From assembly GCF_003369915.1 (NCBI RefSeq), contig NW_022881603.1, positions 15,762,935 through 15,826,934 on the forward strand: a stretch of DNA of 64,000 bases, read 5' to 3'. This stretch comes from Drosophila miranda. Taxonomy: Eukaryota > Arthropoda > Insecta > Diptera > Drosophilidae. Below the pieces are notes generated by a model. That model was not told the origin of the DNA. It worked only from the letters and a program-made list of their open reading frames with translations, and did not search any database. Of the stretch, positions 1-12,739 are shown one piece after another; position 1 is the stretch's first letter; every line of letters starts with the position of its first letter. The position numbers were made by a program, and so were the translations under genes.

Positions 1-61
1 GAGAAAAAATGAAATTGATTTCTTGATGCTGGCTATAATAATAATACGATCCAATTCAATT
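1..61 (+). mobile_element. Tail of a 5'-half DINE-1-like element
   Basis: The window opens inside the half element that precedes gene copy 1. It carries the block GAGAAAAAATGAAATTG through CCAATTCAATTTC seen at the same place before every gene copy. The rest lies outside the window. Confidence 0.8.
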
Positions 62-1533
62 TCTACTCTCTAATTTCATACAAAAAAACGTACCAACTAC
101 AACAACAACAACAACACCATTACAACATGAACACCAACAACAACCAAAACACAACACCAACAAAAACAACAACAACAACACTGTGGAAACTCCGGATGCT
201 CCTGCACCCCAACTGCACCCAATCCACCTTTCCGCCTAACCTGCACACTCGCCTCCAACCCGACTCGAAACCCGATCACGCCCACGCCAACTCCAACGCC
301 AACACCCATCCCACCCGATCGCCCGATCAGTCAGGCTTCGACAATTCGGGACATGGCTATTACGTTGCCACCGACGAGGATGATGGCGACATGCGCACCC
401 GCGGCAATGGAAATGGTAACGGCTACGCCTATAGCCGGCCCCCTCAATCGCTCTCCTCGCCCAGCGGCCGCTTGGCCGGAAATTGTCCCTATGGCGGAGG
501 CTCCAAGGTCTCATCCTCGGCCATAAGCAGCGAGAGCTCCCGCGGCGGAGGACATACCAGTGTCCTAGGATCAGATGCTGGCATCAAGCCCAATGGCCAG
601 GGCAGCTGGACCTATCTGGGGGACCAGGATAAATCCGAGGGCAGCGGCAGCAGCAGCGGAGGGAGCAATGGAGGAGGGAGTGGCTCATCGGGTAGCGCTA
701 GCATGAGCAGCGGCAGCAGTCGGGATCGAGAAAGGGAACGGGATCGGGACCGCGATGCACAGAGGTAAGTTGCAGTGGGTGCTGCCCCTCGCCGGCTCCT
801 GCAACTCCTGTCCACAGCTCCAGCTTCCAGCACTCGTCGCAGCCAGGAATCGGTCAAAGCATTAAGATAGGCTTGCTCTCTTCTCGCCCCTTGTAGCTCT
901 TCCTATGGTGGCCGACCGCGTCCTCTAGGCGTCAGCTATCTGCTCGAAGCTATCCAAGCGACCCGGCGAGTCCTGCCAGCGGTGGTGGTGAAATTAATGG
1001 TGAGGGAATGCCCATTCCCGCGGCCCAGACGGCCTCCGAGGGCAATCCCGGCAAGACAATGGACAATGCAAGGCAATAGCTCCGTTAGCGGAACCGAAAC
1101 CAGATCCTGCCCCGATGCGAGCTCCTGCTGGGAATGGCAGCGCAAAGTGTAACCTACCTTCCGTATTTATGTGTACTTCGTAAGTCTCCAAAGAAACTAT
1201 TTATGTGTGCGTGCACGCTTTGCTCAAATAAACAATCTTCAAAGATCCTCAAGGACTCGGAGTTTCGCTGGGATTAAGGGGGAATGAAACGACATATTTT
1301 TCAGGGTGAAAGTACAGTTTGCTTTATTGTTTAAGTTTTTAATTCTTAGCTATGATTCAATACGGTTCTTTTAGGTCAAATACTATATTCTCCCTTTTTG
1401 AGAATCGCGTCCCTGAGCAAAATATAAAACAATCACAAAAGTACACAAAATGAAAGCCCTAAGAAAGTATACGGTAAATCAGTGATTAAGAAAATATATG
1501 AAACAACATATAAGTAAATGGAAACAAATAAAA
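62..1533 (+). pseudogene. Captured host-gene fragment, copy 1
   Basis: A CAA-rich leader precedes an open frame from 127 that encodes an N/T-rich start (lacking a short insert present in copies 2, 3, 5 and 6), then a low-complexity Ser/Gly-rich stretch ending in Arg-Asp dipeptides. The exon ends at 764 in a consensus donor (GAG|GTAAGT). Acceptors lie at 816-817 and 895-896. The second acceptor joins an exon that reads SSYGGRPRPLGVSYLLE and then, because of a 34-bp net deletion near 937-945, leaves the frame seen in copies 5 and 6 and stops at 1150-1152. I do not recognise the parent gene. The Ser/Gly and RD-rich composition suggests a nuclear regulator, but this is only inference. No start-site promoter is visible other than DINE-1 DNA. 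Confidence 0.7.
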
Positions 1534-2682
1534 CGAGGGGGAACGTTGTGAGTTGCTGCGGACACCGCAACTCTACAGTTATACCCGATACTTAGTCAGT
1601 ATGCTCTCCTCCGGCAGACGCCGCTAATATTAAACGACACGACAAAGAGTGCGTGCGAGAGAGACAGAAAATCAGTCTGAGCGTGACGTCGGGCGCTGCG
1701 TAGCCACTGCAAATTGATTTGTTCCTATTGGCTATAAAAATGATCTGATCTGATTCAGATTCAGCGATCTGATAGATATGGTCATTATCTATGATTCTGT
1801 GTTTTTAGTTTTCTCGAATGTGCAATATTGTGGATGCAACAGATTTTCGTCCTTTGTGGGGGCGGAAGGGGTGGGGCGAAATTTTAAGATATACGTTTTA
1901 TAGTGAGATCTAACAGGAGTGCGGATACCAAATTTGGTTACTCTAGCCTTAATAGTCTCTGAGATTTGTGAATATCCCCAGATTTTCATCCTTTGCGGGG
2001 GCGGAAGGGGGTGTGGCGAAATTTTGAAACAAACTCGTCTCGGTCCGATATATTAGGAGTGTGGATACCATATTTGGTTGCTCTAGCTTTAGTAGTCTCT
2101 GAGATCTAGGCGCTAATGTTTTACTCTAAGCAAAGCCGCCTATGCTACGTGTGTGTTAGAGAGAGACAGGGCGAGAAAAAATGAAATTGTTTTCTTGATT
2201 CTGGCTATAATAATTATACGATCTGGTTCAGATTTTGCACTCTAGAAGATATAGTCATCTTCTACGATTCTGCGTTTTTAGTTTTCTCGTATCGTCGAAA
2301 TTGTGGATGCCACAGATTTTCGCCCTTTGTGGGAGCGAAAGTAGGCGGGGCAAAGTTTTGAAATATTCTTGTAGCAGTGACTGATCACAGAAGTCTGGAT
2401 CCAAAACATCGTTGCTCTCGCTCTTATAGTCTTTGAGCACTAGGCGCTGAAGGGGACGGACAGACGGACAGAAGGACAGACGGACGGACGGACAGACGGA
2501 CAGACAGACTTGGCTCAATCGACTCGGCTATTGATGCTGATCAAGAATATATATACTTTATGGGTTCGGAAACGATTCCTTTTGGACGTTACACACATCC
2601 ACTTTTACCACAAATCTAATATACCCCAATACTCATTTTGAGTATCGGGTATAACAATACTCATGTTGAGTATCGGGTATAA
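1534..2682 (+). mobile_element. Complete DINE-1-like (Helentron-type) element
   Basis: It begins CGAGGGGGAACGTTG and has a 5' hairpin (GAGTTGC paired with GCAACTC). A 14-bp subterminal repeat TTATACCCGATACT (1579-1592) is repeated inverted at the 3' end as AGTATCGGGTATAA. A GGAC/GGACA microsatellite lies at about 2455-2509. The 3' hairpin ATACTCA-TTT-TGAGTAT is present twice in tandem (2627-2654 and 2655-2682). Subterminal inverted repeats, a central microsatellite and a 3' stem-loop are the known layout of DINE-1/INE-1 non-autonomous rolling-circle elements. It has no coding capacity. Confidence 0.85.
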
Positions 2683-2689
2683 ATATAAA

Positions 2690-3390
2690 CGAGGGGGAAC
2701 GTTGTGAGTTGCTGCGGACACCGCAACTCTACAGTTATACCCGATACTTAGTCAGTATGCTCTCCTCCGGCAGACGCCGCTAATATTAAACGACACGACA
2801 AAGAGTGCGTGCGAGAGAGACAGAAAATCAGTCTGAGCGTGACGTCGGGCGCTGCGTAGCCACTGCAAATTGATTTGTTCCTATTGGCTATAAAAATGAT
2901 CTGATCTGATCCAGATTCAGCAATCTGATAGATATGGTCATTATCTATGATTCTGTGTTTTTAGTTTTCTCGAATGTGCAATATTGTGGATGCAACAGAT
3001 TTTCGTCCTTTGTGGGGGCGGAAGGGGGTGGGGCGAAATTTTAAGATATACGTTTTATAGTGAGATCTAACAGGAGTGCGGATACCAAATTTGGTTACTC
3101 TAGCCTTAATAGTCTCTGAGATTTGTGAATATCCCCAGATTTTCATCCTTTGCGGGGGCGGAAGGGGGTGTGGCGAAATTTTGAAACAAACTCGTCTCGG
3201 TCCGATATATTAGGAGTGTGGATACCAAATTTGGTTGCTCTAGCTTTTGTAGTCTCTGAGATCTAGGCGCTAATGTTTTACCCTAAGCAAAGCCGCCTAT
3301 GCTACGTGTGTGTTAGAGAGAGACAGGGCGAGAAAAAATGAAATTGTTTTCTTGATGCTGGCTATAATAATAATACGATCCAATTCAAAT
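2690..3390 (+). mobile_element. 5'-half DINE-1-like element
   Basis: It starts at CGAGGGGG 7 nt after the previous 3' hairpin and follows the full element to CTATAATAATAATACGATCCAATTC. It then breaks directly into the gene fragment, so the microsatellite and 3' hairpin are absent. This 5' end has no 3' end of its own before the gene fragment. Confidence 0.85.
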
Positions 3391-4892
3391 TCTACTCTCT
3401 AATTTCATACAAAAAAACGTACCAACTACAACAACAACAACAACACCATTACAACATGAACACCAACAACAACAACAACATGAACATCAACATCTACAAC
3501 AACCAAAACACAACACCAACAAAAACAACAACAACAACACTGTGGAAACTCCGGATGCTCCTGCACCCCAACTGCACCCAATCCACCTTTCCGCCTAACC
3601 TGCACACTCGCCTCCAACCCGACTCGAAACCCGATCACGCCCACGCCAACTCCAACGCCAACACCCATCCCACCCGATCGCCCGATCAGTCAGGCTTCGA
3701 CAATTCGGGACATGGCTATTACGTTGCCACCGACGAGGATGATGGCGACATGCGCACCCGCGGCAATGGAAATGGTAACGGCTACGCCTATAGCCGGCCC
3801 CCTCAATCGCTCTCCTCGCCCAGCGGCCGCTTGGCCGGAAATTGTCCCTATGGCGGAGGCTCCAAGGTCTCATCCTCGGCCATAAGCAGCGAGAGCTCCC
3901 GCGGCGGAGGACATACCAGTGTCCTAGGATCAGATGCTGGCATCAAGCCCAATGGCCAGGGCAGCTGGACCTATCTGGGGGACCAGGATAAATCCGAGGG
4001 CAGCGGCAGCAGCAGCGGAGGGAGCAATGGAGGAGGGAGTGGCTCATCGGGTAGCGCTAGCATGAGCAGCGGCAGCAGTCGGGATCGAGAAAGGGAACGG
4101 GATCGGGACCGCGATGCACAGAGGTAAGTTGCAGTGGGTGCTGCCCCTCGCCGGCTCCTGCAACTCCTGTCCACAGCTCCAGCTTCCAGCACTCGTCGCA
4201 GCCAGGAATCGGTCAAAGCATTAAGATAGGCTTGCTCTCTTCTCGCCCCTTGTAGCTCTTCCTATGGTGGCCGACCGCGTCCTCTAGGCGTCAGCTATCT
4301 GCTCGAAGCTATCCAAGCGACCCGGCGAGTCCTGCCAGCGGTGGTGGTGAAATTAATGGTGAGGGAATGCCCATTCCCGCGGCCCAGACGGCCTCCGAGG
4401 GCAATCCCGGCAAGACAATGGACAATGCAAGGCAATAGCTCCGTTAGCGGAACCGAAACCAGATCCTGCCCCGATGCGAGCTCCTGCTGGGAATGGCAGC
4501 GCAAAGTGTAACCTACCTTCCGTATTTATGTGTTCTTCGTAAGTCTCCAAAGAAACTATTTATGTGTGCGTGCACGCTTTGCTCAAATAAACAATCTTCA
4601 AAGATCCTCAAGGACTCGGAGTTTCGCTGGGATTAAGGGGGAATGAAACGACATATTTTTCAGGGTGAAAGTACAGTTTGCTTTATTGTTTAAGTTTTTA
4701 ATTCTTAACTATGATTCAATACGGTTCTTTTAGGTCAAATACTATATTCTCCCTTTTTGAGAATCGCGTCCCTGAGCAAAATATAAAACAATCACAAAAG
4801 TACACAAAATGAAAACCCAAAGAAAGTATACGGTAAATCAGTGATTAAGAAAATATATGAAACAACATATAAGTAAATGGAAACAAATAAAA
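3391..4892 (+). pseudogene. Captured host-gene fragment, copy 2
   Basis: Exon 1 runs from ATG 3456 to 4123 (donor GAG|GTAAGT) and exon 2 from 4256 to the stop at 4509-4511. Exon 1 encodes 222 complete codons including the N-rich insert with NINIYNNQ that copies 1 and 4 lack. Exon 2 carries the derived 34-bp deletion and is read in the alternative frame after SYLLEAIQ. After the stop comes an AT-rich 3' flank that ends exactly at the next DINE-1-like start. It is almost identical to copy 3, implying recent duplication or homogenisation. Confidence 0.7.
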
Positions 4893-6042
4893 CGAGGGGG
4901 AACGTTGTGAGTTGCTGCGGACACCGCAACTCTACAGTTATACCCGATACTAAGTCCGTATGGCTCTACTTCGACAGACGCCGCAAATATTAAACGACAC
5001 GACAAGGAGTGCGTGCGAGAGAGACAGAAAATCAGTCTGAGCGTGACGTCGGGTGCTGCGTAGCCAGTGCAAATTGATTTGTTCCTTTTGGCTATAAAAA
5101 TGATCTGATCTGATCCAGATTCAGCAATCTGATATATATGATCATTATCTATGATTCTGCGTTTTTAGTTTTCTCGTATCCTCAATATTGTGGATGCAAC
5201 AGATTTTCGTCTTTTGTGGGGCGGAAGGGGGTGGGGCGAAATTTTAAGATATACGTTTTATAGTGAGATCTAACAGGAGTGCGGATACCAAATTTGGTTA
5301 CTCTAGACTTAACAGTCTCTGAGATTTGTGAATATCCCCAGATTTTCATCCTTTGCGGGGCGGAAGGGGGTGTGGCGAAATTTTGAAACAAACTCGTCTC
5401 GGTCCGATATATTAGGAGTGTGGATACCATATTTGGTTGCTCTAGCTTTAGTAGTCTCTGAGATCTAGGCGCTAATGTTTTACTCTAAGCAAAGCCGCCT
5501 ATGCTACGTGTGTGTTAGAGAGAGACAGGGCGAGAAAAAATGAAATTGTTTTCTTGATTCTGGCTATAATAATTATACGATCTGGTTCAGATTTTGCACT
5601 CTAGAAGATATAGTCATCTTCTACGATTCTGCGTTTTTAGTTTTCTCGTATCGTCGAAATTGTGGATGCCACAGATTTTCGCCCTTTGTGGGAGCGAAAG
5701 TAGGCGGGGCAAAGTTTTGAAATATTCTTGTAGCAGTGACTGATCACAGAAGTCTGGATCCAAAACATCGTTGCTCTCGCTCTTATAGTCTTTGAGCACT
5801 AGGCGCTGAAGGGGACGGACAGACGGACAGAAGGACAGACGGACGGACGGACAGACGGACAGACAGACTTGGCTCAATCGACTCGGCTATTGATGCTGAT
5901 CAAGAATATATATACTTTATGGGGTCGGAAACGATTCCTTTTGGACGTTACACACATCCACTTTTACCACAAATCTAATATACCCCAATACTCATTTTGA
6001 GTATCGGGTATAACAATACTCATGTTGAGTATCGGGTATAAA
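4893..6042 (+). mobile_element. Complete DINE-1-like element
   Basis: Same layout as the element at 1534, including the doubled 3' hairpin at 5987-6042. Small differences (CTAAGTCCGTATGG instead of CTTAGTCAGTATGC at the 5' end) mark it as a separate lineage from the half elements that follow it. Confidence 0.85.
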
Positions 6043-6048
6043 TATAAA

Positions 6049-6749
6049 CGAGGGGGAACGTTGTGAGTTGCTGCGGACACCGCAACTCTACAGTTATACC
6101 CGATACTTAGTCAGTATGCTCTCCTCCGGCAGACGCCGCTAATATTAAACGACACGACAAAGAGTGCGTGCGAGAGAGACAGAAAATCAGTCTGAGCGTG
6201 ACGTCGGGCGCTGCGTAGCCACTGCAAATTGATTTGTTCCTATTGGCTATAAAAATGATCTGATCTGATCCAGATTCAGCAATCTGATAGATATGGTCAT
6301 TATCTATGATTCTGTGTTTTTAGTTTTCTCGAATGTGCAATATTGTGGATGCAACAGATTTTCGTCCTTTGTGGGGGCGGAAGGGGGTGGGGCGAAATTT
6401 TAAGATATACGTTTTATAGTGAGATCTAACAGGAGTGCGGATACCAAATTTGGTTACTCTAGCCTTAATAGTCTCTGAGATTTGTGAATATCCCCAGATT
6501 TTCATCCTTTGCGGGGGCGGAAGGGGGTGTGGCGAAATTTTGAAACAAACTCGTCTCGGTCCGATATATTAGGAGTGTGGATACCAAATTTGGTTGCTCT
6601 AGCTTTTGTAGTCTCTGAGATCTAGGCGCTAATGTTTTACTCTAAGCAAAGCCGCCTATGCTACGTGTGTGTTAGAGAGAGACAGGGCGAGAAAAAATGA
6701 AATTGTTTTCTTGATGCTGGCTATAATAATAATACGATCCAATTCAAAT
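6049..6749 (+). mobile_element. 5'-half DINE-1-like element
   Basis: CGAGGGGG start 7 nt after the preceding hairpin. It breaks off into gene copy 3 at the same nucleotide as the other half elements. Confidence 0.85.
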
Positions 6750-8251
6750 TCTACTCTCTAATTTCATACAAAAAAACGTACCAACTACAACAACAACAAC
6801 AACACCATTACAACATGAACACCAACAACAACAACAACATGAACATCAACATCTACAACAACCAAAACACAACACCAACAAAAACAACAACAACAACACT
6901 GTGGAAACTCCGGATGCTCCTGCACCCCAACTGCACCCAATCCACCTTTCCGCCTAACCTGCACACTCGCCTCCAACCCGACTCGAAACCCGATCACGCC
7001 CACGCCAACTCCAACGCCAACACCCATCCCACCCGATCGCCCGATCAGTCAGGCTTCGACAATTCGGGACATGGCTATTACGTTGCCACCGACGAGGATG
7101 ATGGCGACATGCGCACCCGCGGCAATGGAAATGGTAACGGCTACGCCTATAGCCGGCCCCCTCAATCGCTCTCCTCGCCCAGCGGCCGCTTGGCCGGAAA
7201 TTGTCCCTATGGCGGAGGCTCCAAGGTCTCATCCTCGGCCATAAGCAGCGAGAGCTCCCGCGGCGGAGGACATACCAGTGTCCTAGGATCAGATGCTGGC
7301 ATCAAGCCCAATGGCCAGGGCAGCTGGACCTATCTGGGGGACCAGGATAAATCCGAGGGCAGCGGCAGCAGCAGCGGAGGGAGCAATGGAGGAGGGAGTG
7401 GCTCATCGGGTAGCGCTAGCATGAGCAGCGGCAGCAGTCGGGATCGAGAAAGGGAACGGGATCGGGACCGCGATGCACAGAGGTAAGTTGCAGTGGGTGC
7501 TGCCCCTCGCCGGCTCCTGCAACTCCTGTCCACAGCTCCAGCTTCCAGCACTCGTCGCAGCCAGGAATCGGTCAAAGCATTAAGATAGGCTTGCTCTCTT
7601 CTCGCCCCTTGTAGCTCTTCCTATGGTGGCCGACCGCGTCCTCTAGGCGTCAGCTATCTGCTCGAAGCTATCCAAGCGACCCGGCGAGTCCTGCCAGCGG
7701 TGGTGGTGAAATTAATGGTGAGGGAATGCCCATTCCCGCGGCCCAGACGGCCTCCGAGGGCAATCCCGGCAAGACAATGGACAATGCAAGGCAATAGCTC
7801 CGTTAGCGGAACCGAAACCAGATCCTGCCCCGATGCGAGCTCCTGCTGGGAATGGCAGCGCAAAGTGTAACCTACCTTCCGTATTTATGTGTTCTTCGTA
7901 AGTCTCCAAAGAAACTATTTATGTGTGCGTGCACGCTTTGCTTAAATAAACAATCTTCAAAGATCCTCAAGGACTCGGAGTTTCGCTGGGATTAAGGGGG
8001 AATGAAACGACATATTTTTCAGGGTGAAAGTACAGTTTGCTTTATTGTTTAAGTTTTTAATTCTTAACTATGATTCAATACGGTTCTTTTAGGTCAAATA
8101 CTATATTCTCCCTTTTTGAGAATCGCGTCCCTGAGCAAAATATAAAACAATCACAAAAGTACACAAAATGAAAACCCAAAGAAAGTATACGGTAAATCAG
8201 TGATTAAGAAAATATATGAAACAACATATAAGTAAATGGAAACAAATAAAA
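6750..8251 (+). pseudogene. Captured host-gene fragment, copy 3
   Basis: Exon 1 runs from ATG 6815 to 7482 and exon 2 from 7615 to the stop at 7868-7870. Its predicted exon 1 protein is identical to that of copy 2. It has the derived exon 2 deletion. The exon/intron signals (GAG|GTAAGT donor; CCACAG and TTGTAG acceptors) are intact. Confidence 0.7.
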
Positions 8252-9402
8252 CGAGGGGGAACGTTGTGAGTTGCTGCGGACACCGCAACTCTACAGTTAT
8301 ACCCGATACTAAGTCCGTATGGCTCTACTTCGACAGACGCCGCAAATATTAAACGACACGACAAGGAGTGCGTGCGAGAGAGACAGAAAATCAGTCTGAG
8401 CGTGACGTCGGGTGCTGCGTAGCCAGTGCAAATTGATTTGTTCCTTTTGGCTATAAAAATGATCTGATCTGATCCAGATTCAGCAATCTGATATATATGA
8501 TCATTATCTATGATTCTGCGTTTTTAGTTTTCCCGTATCCTCAATATTGTGGATGCAACAGATTTTCGTCTTTTGTGGGGGCGGAAGGGGGTGGGGCGAA
8601 ATTTTAAGATATACGTTTTATAGTGAGATCTAACAGGAGTGCGGATACCAAATTTGGTTACTCTAGACTTAACAGTCTCTGAGATTTGTGAATATCCCCA
8701 GATTTTCATCCTTTGCGGGGCGGAAGGGGGTGTGGCGAAATTTTGAAACAAACTCGTCTCGGTCCGATATATTAGGAGTGTGGATACCATATTTGGTTGC
8801 TCTAGCTTTAGTAGTCTCTGAGATCTAGGCGCTAATGTTTTACTCTAAGCAAAGCCGCCTATGCTACGTGTGTGTTAGAGAGAGACAGGGCGAGAAAAAA
8901 TGAAATTGTTTTCTTGATTCTGGCTATAATAATTATACGATCTGGTTCAGATTTTGCACTCTAGAAGATATAGTCATCTTCTACGATTCTGCGTTTTTAG
9001 TTTTCTCGTATCGTCGAAATTGTGGATGCCACAGATTTTCGCCCTTTGTGGGGGCGAAAGTAGGCGGGGGAAAGTTTTGAAATATTCTTGTAGCAGTGAC
9101 TGATCACAGAAGTCTGGATCCAAAACATCGTTGCTCTCGCTCTTATAGTCTTTGAGCACTAGGCGCTGAAGGGGACGGACAGACGGACAGAAGGACAGAC
9201 GGACGGACGGACAGACGGACAGACAGACTTGGCTCCATCGACTCGGCTATTGATGCTGATCAAGAATATATATACTTTATGGGGTCGGAAACGATTCCTT
9301 TTGGACGTTACACACATCCACTTTTACCACAAATCTAATATACCCCAATACTCATTTTGAGTATCGGGTATAACAATACTCATGTTGAGTATCGGGTATA
9401 AA
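8252..9402 (+). mobile_element. Complete DINE-1-like element
   Basis: Full copy with 5' hairpin, subterminal inverted repeats, GGACA microsatellite at about 9174-9227 and doubled 3' hairpin at about 9347-9402. Confidence 0.85.
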
Positions 9403-9408
9403 TATAAA

Positions 9409-10109
9409 CGAGGGGGAACGTTGTGAGTTGCTGCGGACACCGCAACTCTACAGTTATACCCGATACTTAGTCAGTATGCTCTCCTCCGGCAGACGCCGCT
9501 AATATTAAACGACACGACAAAGAGTGCGTGCGAGAGAGACAGAAAATCAGTCTGAGCGTGACGTCGGGCGCTGCGTAGCCACTGCAAATTGATTTGTTCC
9601 TATTGGCTACAAAAATGATCTCATCTGATCCAGATTAAGCAATCTGATAGATATAGTCATAATCTATGATTCTGTGTTTTTAGTTTTCTCGAATGTGCAA
9701 TATTGTGGATGCAACAGATTTTCGTCCTTTGTGGGGGCGGAAGAGGGTGGGGCGAAATTTTAAGATATACGTTTTATAGTGAGATCTAACAGGAGTGCGG
9801 ATACCAAATTTGGTTACTCTAGCCTTAATAGTCTCTGAGATTTGTGAATATCCCCAGATTTTCATCCTTTGCGGGGGCGGAAGGGGGTGTGGCGAAATTT
9901 TGAAACAAACTCGTCTCGGTCCGATATATTAGGAGTGTGGATACCAAATTTGGTTGCTCTAGCTTTTGTAGTCTCTGAGATCTAGGCGCTAATGTTTTAC
10001 TCTAAGCAAAGCCGCCTATGCTACGTGTGTGTTAGAGAGAGACAGGGCGAGAAAAAATGAAATTGATTTCTTGATGCTGGCTATAATAATAATACGATCC
10101 AATTCAATT
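9409..10109 (+). mobile_element. 5'-half DINE-1-like element
   Basis: Half element preceding gene copy 4. It shares GATTTCTTGATGC and CAATTCAATTTC with the fragment at 1-61, so the half elements before copies 1 and 4 are closest relatives. Confidence 0.85.
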
Positions 10110-11581
10110 TCTACTCTCTAATTTCATACAAAAAAACGTACCAACTACAACAACAACAACAACACCATTACAACATGAACACCAACAACAACCAAAACAC
10201 AACACCAACAAAAACAACAACAACAACACTGTGGAAACTCCGGATGCTCCTGCACCCCAACTGCACCCAATCCACCTTTCCGCCTAACCTGCACACTCGC
10301 CTCCAACCCGTCTCGAAACCCGATCACGCCCACGCCAACTCCAACGCCAACCCCCATCCCACCCGATCGCCCGATCAGTCAGGCTTCGACAATTCGGGAC
10401 ATGGCTATTACGTTGCCACCGACGAGGATGATGGCGACATGCGCACCCGCGGCAATGGAAATGGTAACGGCTACGCCTATAGCCGGCCCCCTCAATCGCT
10501 CTCCTCGCCCAGCGGCCGCTTGGCCGGAAATTGTCCCTATGGCGGAGGCTCCAAGGTCTCATCCTCGGCCATAAGCAGCGAGAGCTCCCGCGGCGGAGGA
10601 CATACCAGTGTCCTAGGATCAGATGCTGGCATCAAGCCCAATGGCCAGGGCAGCTGGACCTATCTGGGGGACCAGGATAAATCCGAGGGCAGCGGCAGCA
10701 GCAGCGGAGGGAGCAATGGAGGAGGGAGTGGCTCATCGGGTAGCGCTAGCATGAGCAGCGGCAGCAGTCGGGATCGAGAAAGGGAACGGGATCGGGACCG
10801 CGATGCACAGAGGTAAGTTGCAGTGGGTGCTGCCCCTCGCCGGCTCCTGCAACTCCTGTCCACAGCTCCAGCTTCCAGCACTCGTCGCAGCCAGGAATCG
10901 GTCAAAGCATTAAGATAGGCTTGCTCTCTTCTCGCCCCTTGTAGCTCTTCCTATGGTGGCCGACCGCGTCCTCTAGGCGTCAGCTATCTGCTCGAAGCTA
11001 TCCAAGCGACCCGGCGAGTCCTGCCAGCGGTGGTGGTGAAATTAATGGTGAGGGAATGCCCATTCCCGCGGCCCAGACGGCCTCCGAGGGCAATCCCGGC
11101 AAGACAATGGACAATGCAAGGCAATAGCTCCGTTAGCGGAACCGAAACCAGATCCTGCCCCGATGCGAGCTCCTGCTGGGAATGGCAGCGCAAAGTGTAA
11201 CCTACCTTCCGTATTTATGTGTTCTTCGTAAGTCTCCAAAGAAACTATTTATGTGTGCGTGCACGCTTTGCTCAAATAAACAATCTTCAAAGATCCTCAA
11301 GGACTCGGAGTTTCGCTGGGATTAAGGGGGAATGAAACGACATATTTTTCAGGGTGAAAGTACAGTTTGCTTTATTGTTTAAGTTTTTAATTCTTAACTA
11401 TGATTCAATACGGTTCTTTTAGGTCAAATACTATATTCTCCCTTTTTGAGAATCGCGTCCCTGAGCAAAATATAAAACAATCACAAAAGTACACAAAATG
11501 AAAACCCAAAGAAAGTATACGGTAAATCAGTGATTAAGAAAATATATGAAACAACATATAAGTAAATGGAAACAAATAAAA
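10110..11581 (+). pseudogene. Captured host-gene fragment, copy 4
   Basis: Exon 1 runs from ATG 10175 to 10812 and exon 2 from 10945 to the stop at 11198-11200. It lacks the N-terminal insert, as copy 1 does, and has the derived exon 2 deletion. Two private missense changes in the exon 1 protein (D to V in PVSKPDH; T to P in NANPHP) show that it is diverging without losing the frame. Confidence 0.7.
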
Positions 11582-12733
11582 CGAGGGGGAACGTTGTGAG
11601 TTGCTGCGGACACCGCAACTCTACAGTTATACCCGATACTAAGTCCGTATGGCTCTACTTCGACAGACGCCGCAAATATTAAACGACACGACAAGGAGTG
11701 CGTGCGAGAGAGACAGAAAATCAGTCTGAGCGTGACGTCGGGTGCTGCGTAGCCAGTGCAAATTTATTTGTTTCTTTTGGCTATAAAAATGATCTGATCT
11801 GATCCAGATTCAGCAATCTGATATATATGATCATTATCTATGATTCTGCGTTTTTAGTTTTCTCGTATCCTCAATATTGTGGATGCAACAGATTTTCGTC
11901 TTTTGTGGGGGCGGAAGGGGGTGGGGCGAAATTTTAAGATATACGTTTTATAGTGAGATCTAACAGGAGTGCGGATACCAAATTTGGTTACTCTAGACTT
12001 AACAGTCTCTGAGATTTGTGAATATCCCCAGATTTTCATCCTTTGCGGGGGCGGAAGGGGGTGTGGCGAAATTTTGAAACAAACTCGTCTCGGTCCGATA
12101 TATTAGGAGTGTGGATACCATATTTGGTTGCTCTAGCTTTAGTAGTCTCTGAGATCTAGGCGCTAATGTTTTACTCTAAGCAAAGCCGCCTATGCTACGT
12201 GTGTGTTAGAGAGAGACAGGGCGAGAAAAAATGAAATTGTTTTCTTGATTCTGGCTATAATATTTATAAAATCTGGTTCAGATTTTGCACTCTAGAAGAT
12301 ATAGTCATCTTCTACGATTCTGCGTTTTTAGTTTTCTCGTATCGTCGAAATTGTGGATGCCACAGATTTTCGCCCTTTGTGGGGGCGAAAGTAGGCGGGG
12401 CAAAGTTTTGAAATATTCTTGTAGCAGTGACTGATCACAGAAGTCTGGATCCAAAACATCGTTGCTCTCGCTCTTATAGTCTTTGAGCACTAGGCGCTGA
12501 AGGGGACGGACAGACGGACAGAAGGACAGACGGACGGACGGACAGACGGACAGACAGACTTGGCTCCATCGACTCGGCTATTGATGCTGATCAAGAATAT
12601 ATATACTTTATGGGGTCGGAAACGATTCCTTTTGGACGTTACACACATCCACTTTTACCACAAATCTAATATACCCCAATACTCATTTTGAGTATCGGGT
12701 ATAACAATACTCATGTTGAGTATCGGGTATAAA
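11582..12733 (+). mobile_element. Complete DINE-1-like element
   Basis: Full copy with subterminal inverted repeats, microsatellite (about 12504-12559) and doubled 3' hairpin (about 12678-12733). Confidence 0.85.
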
Positions 12734-12739
12734 TATAAA

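Noticed and set aside
97..309. Minus-strand frame opposite each gene copy (Val/Gly/Cys/Leu-rich)
   Set aside because: Low-complexity mirror of the CAA-rich leader and exon 1 on the plus strand; no splice or start context.
1789..1989. Recurrent minus-strand 60-90 residue frames starting MKIWGYSQISET
   Set aside because: They arise from non-coding DINE-1-like DNA and vary in length with small indels.
2455..2509. Short direct repeats that could suggest a CRISPR array
   Set aside because: Simple GGACA/GGAC microsatellite of a eukaryotic element, with no spacers.
2255..2518. Minus-strand frame with SVCPSVRLSFCPSVRP in DINE-1-like copies
   Set aside because: Translation of the GGACA microsatellite; it recurs in every copy and is not a protein.
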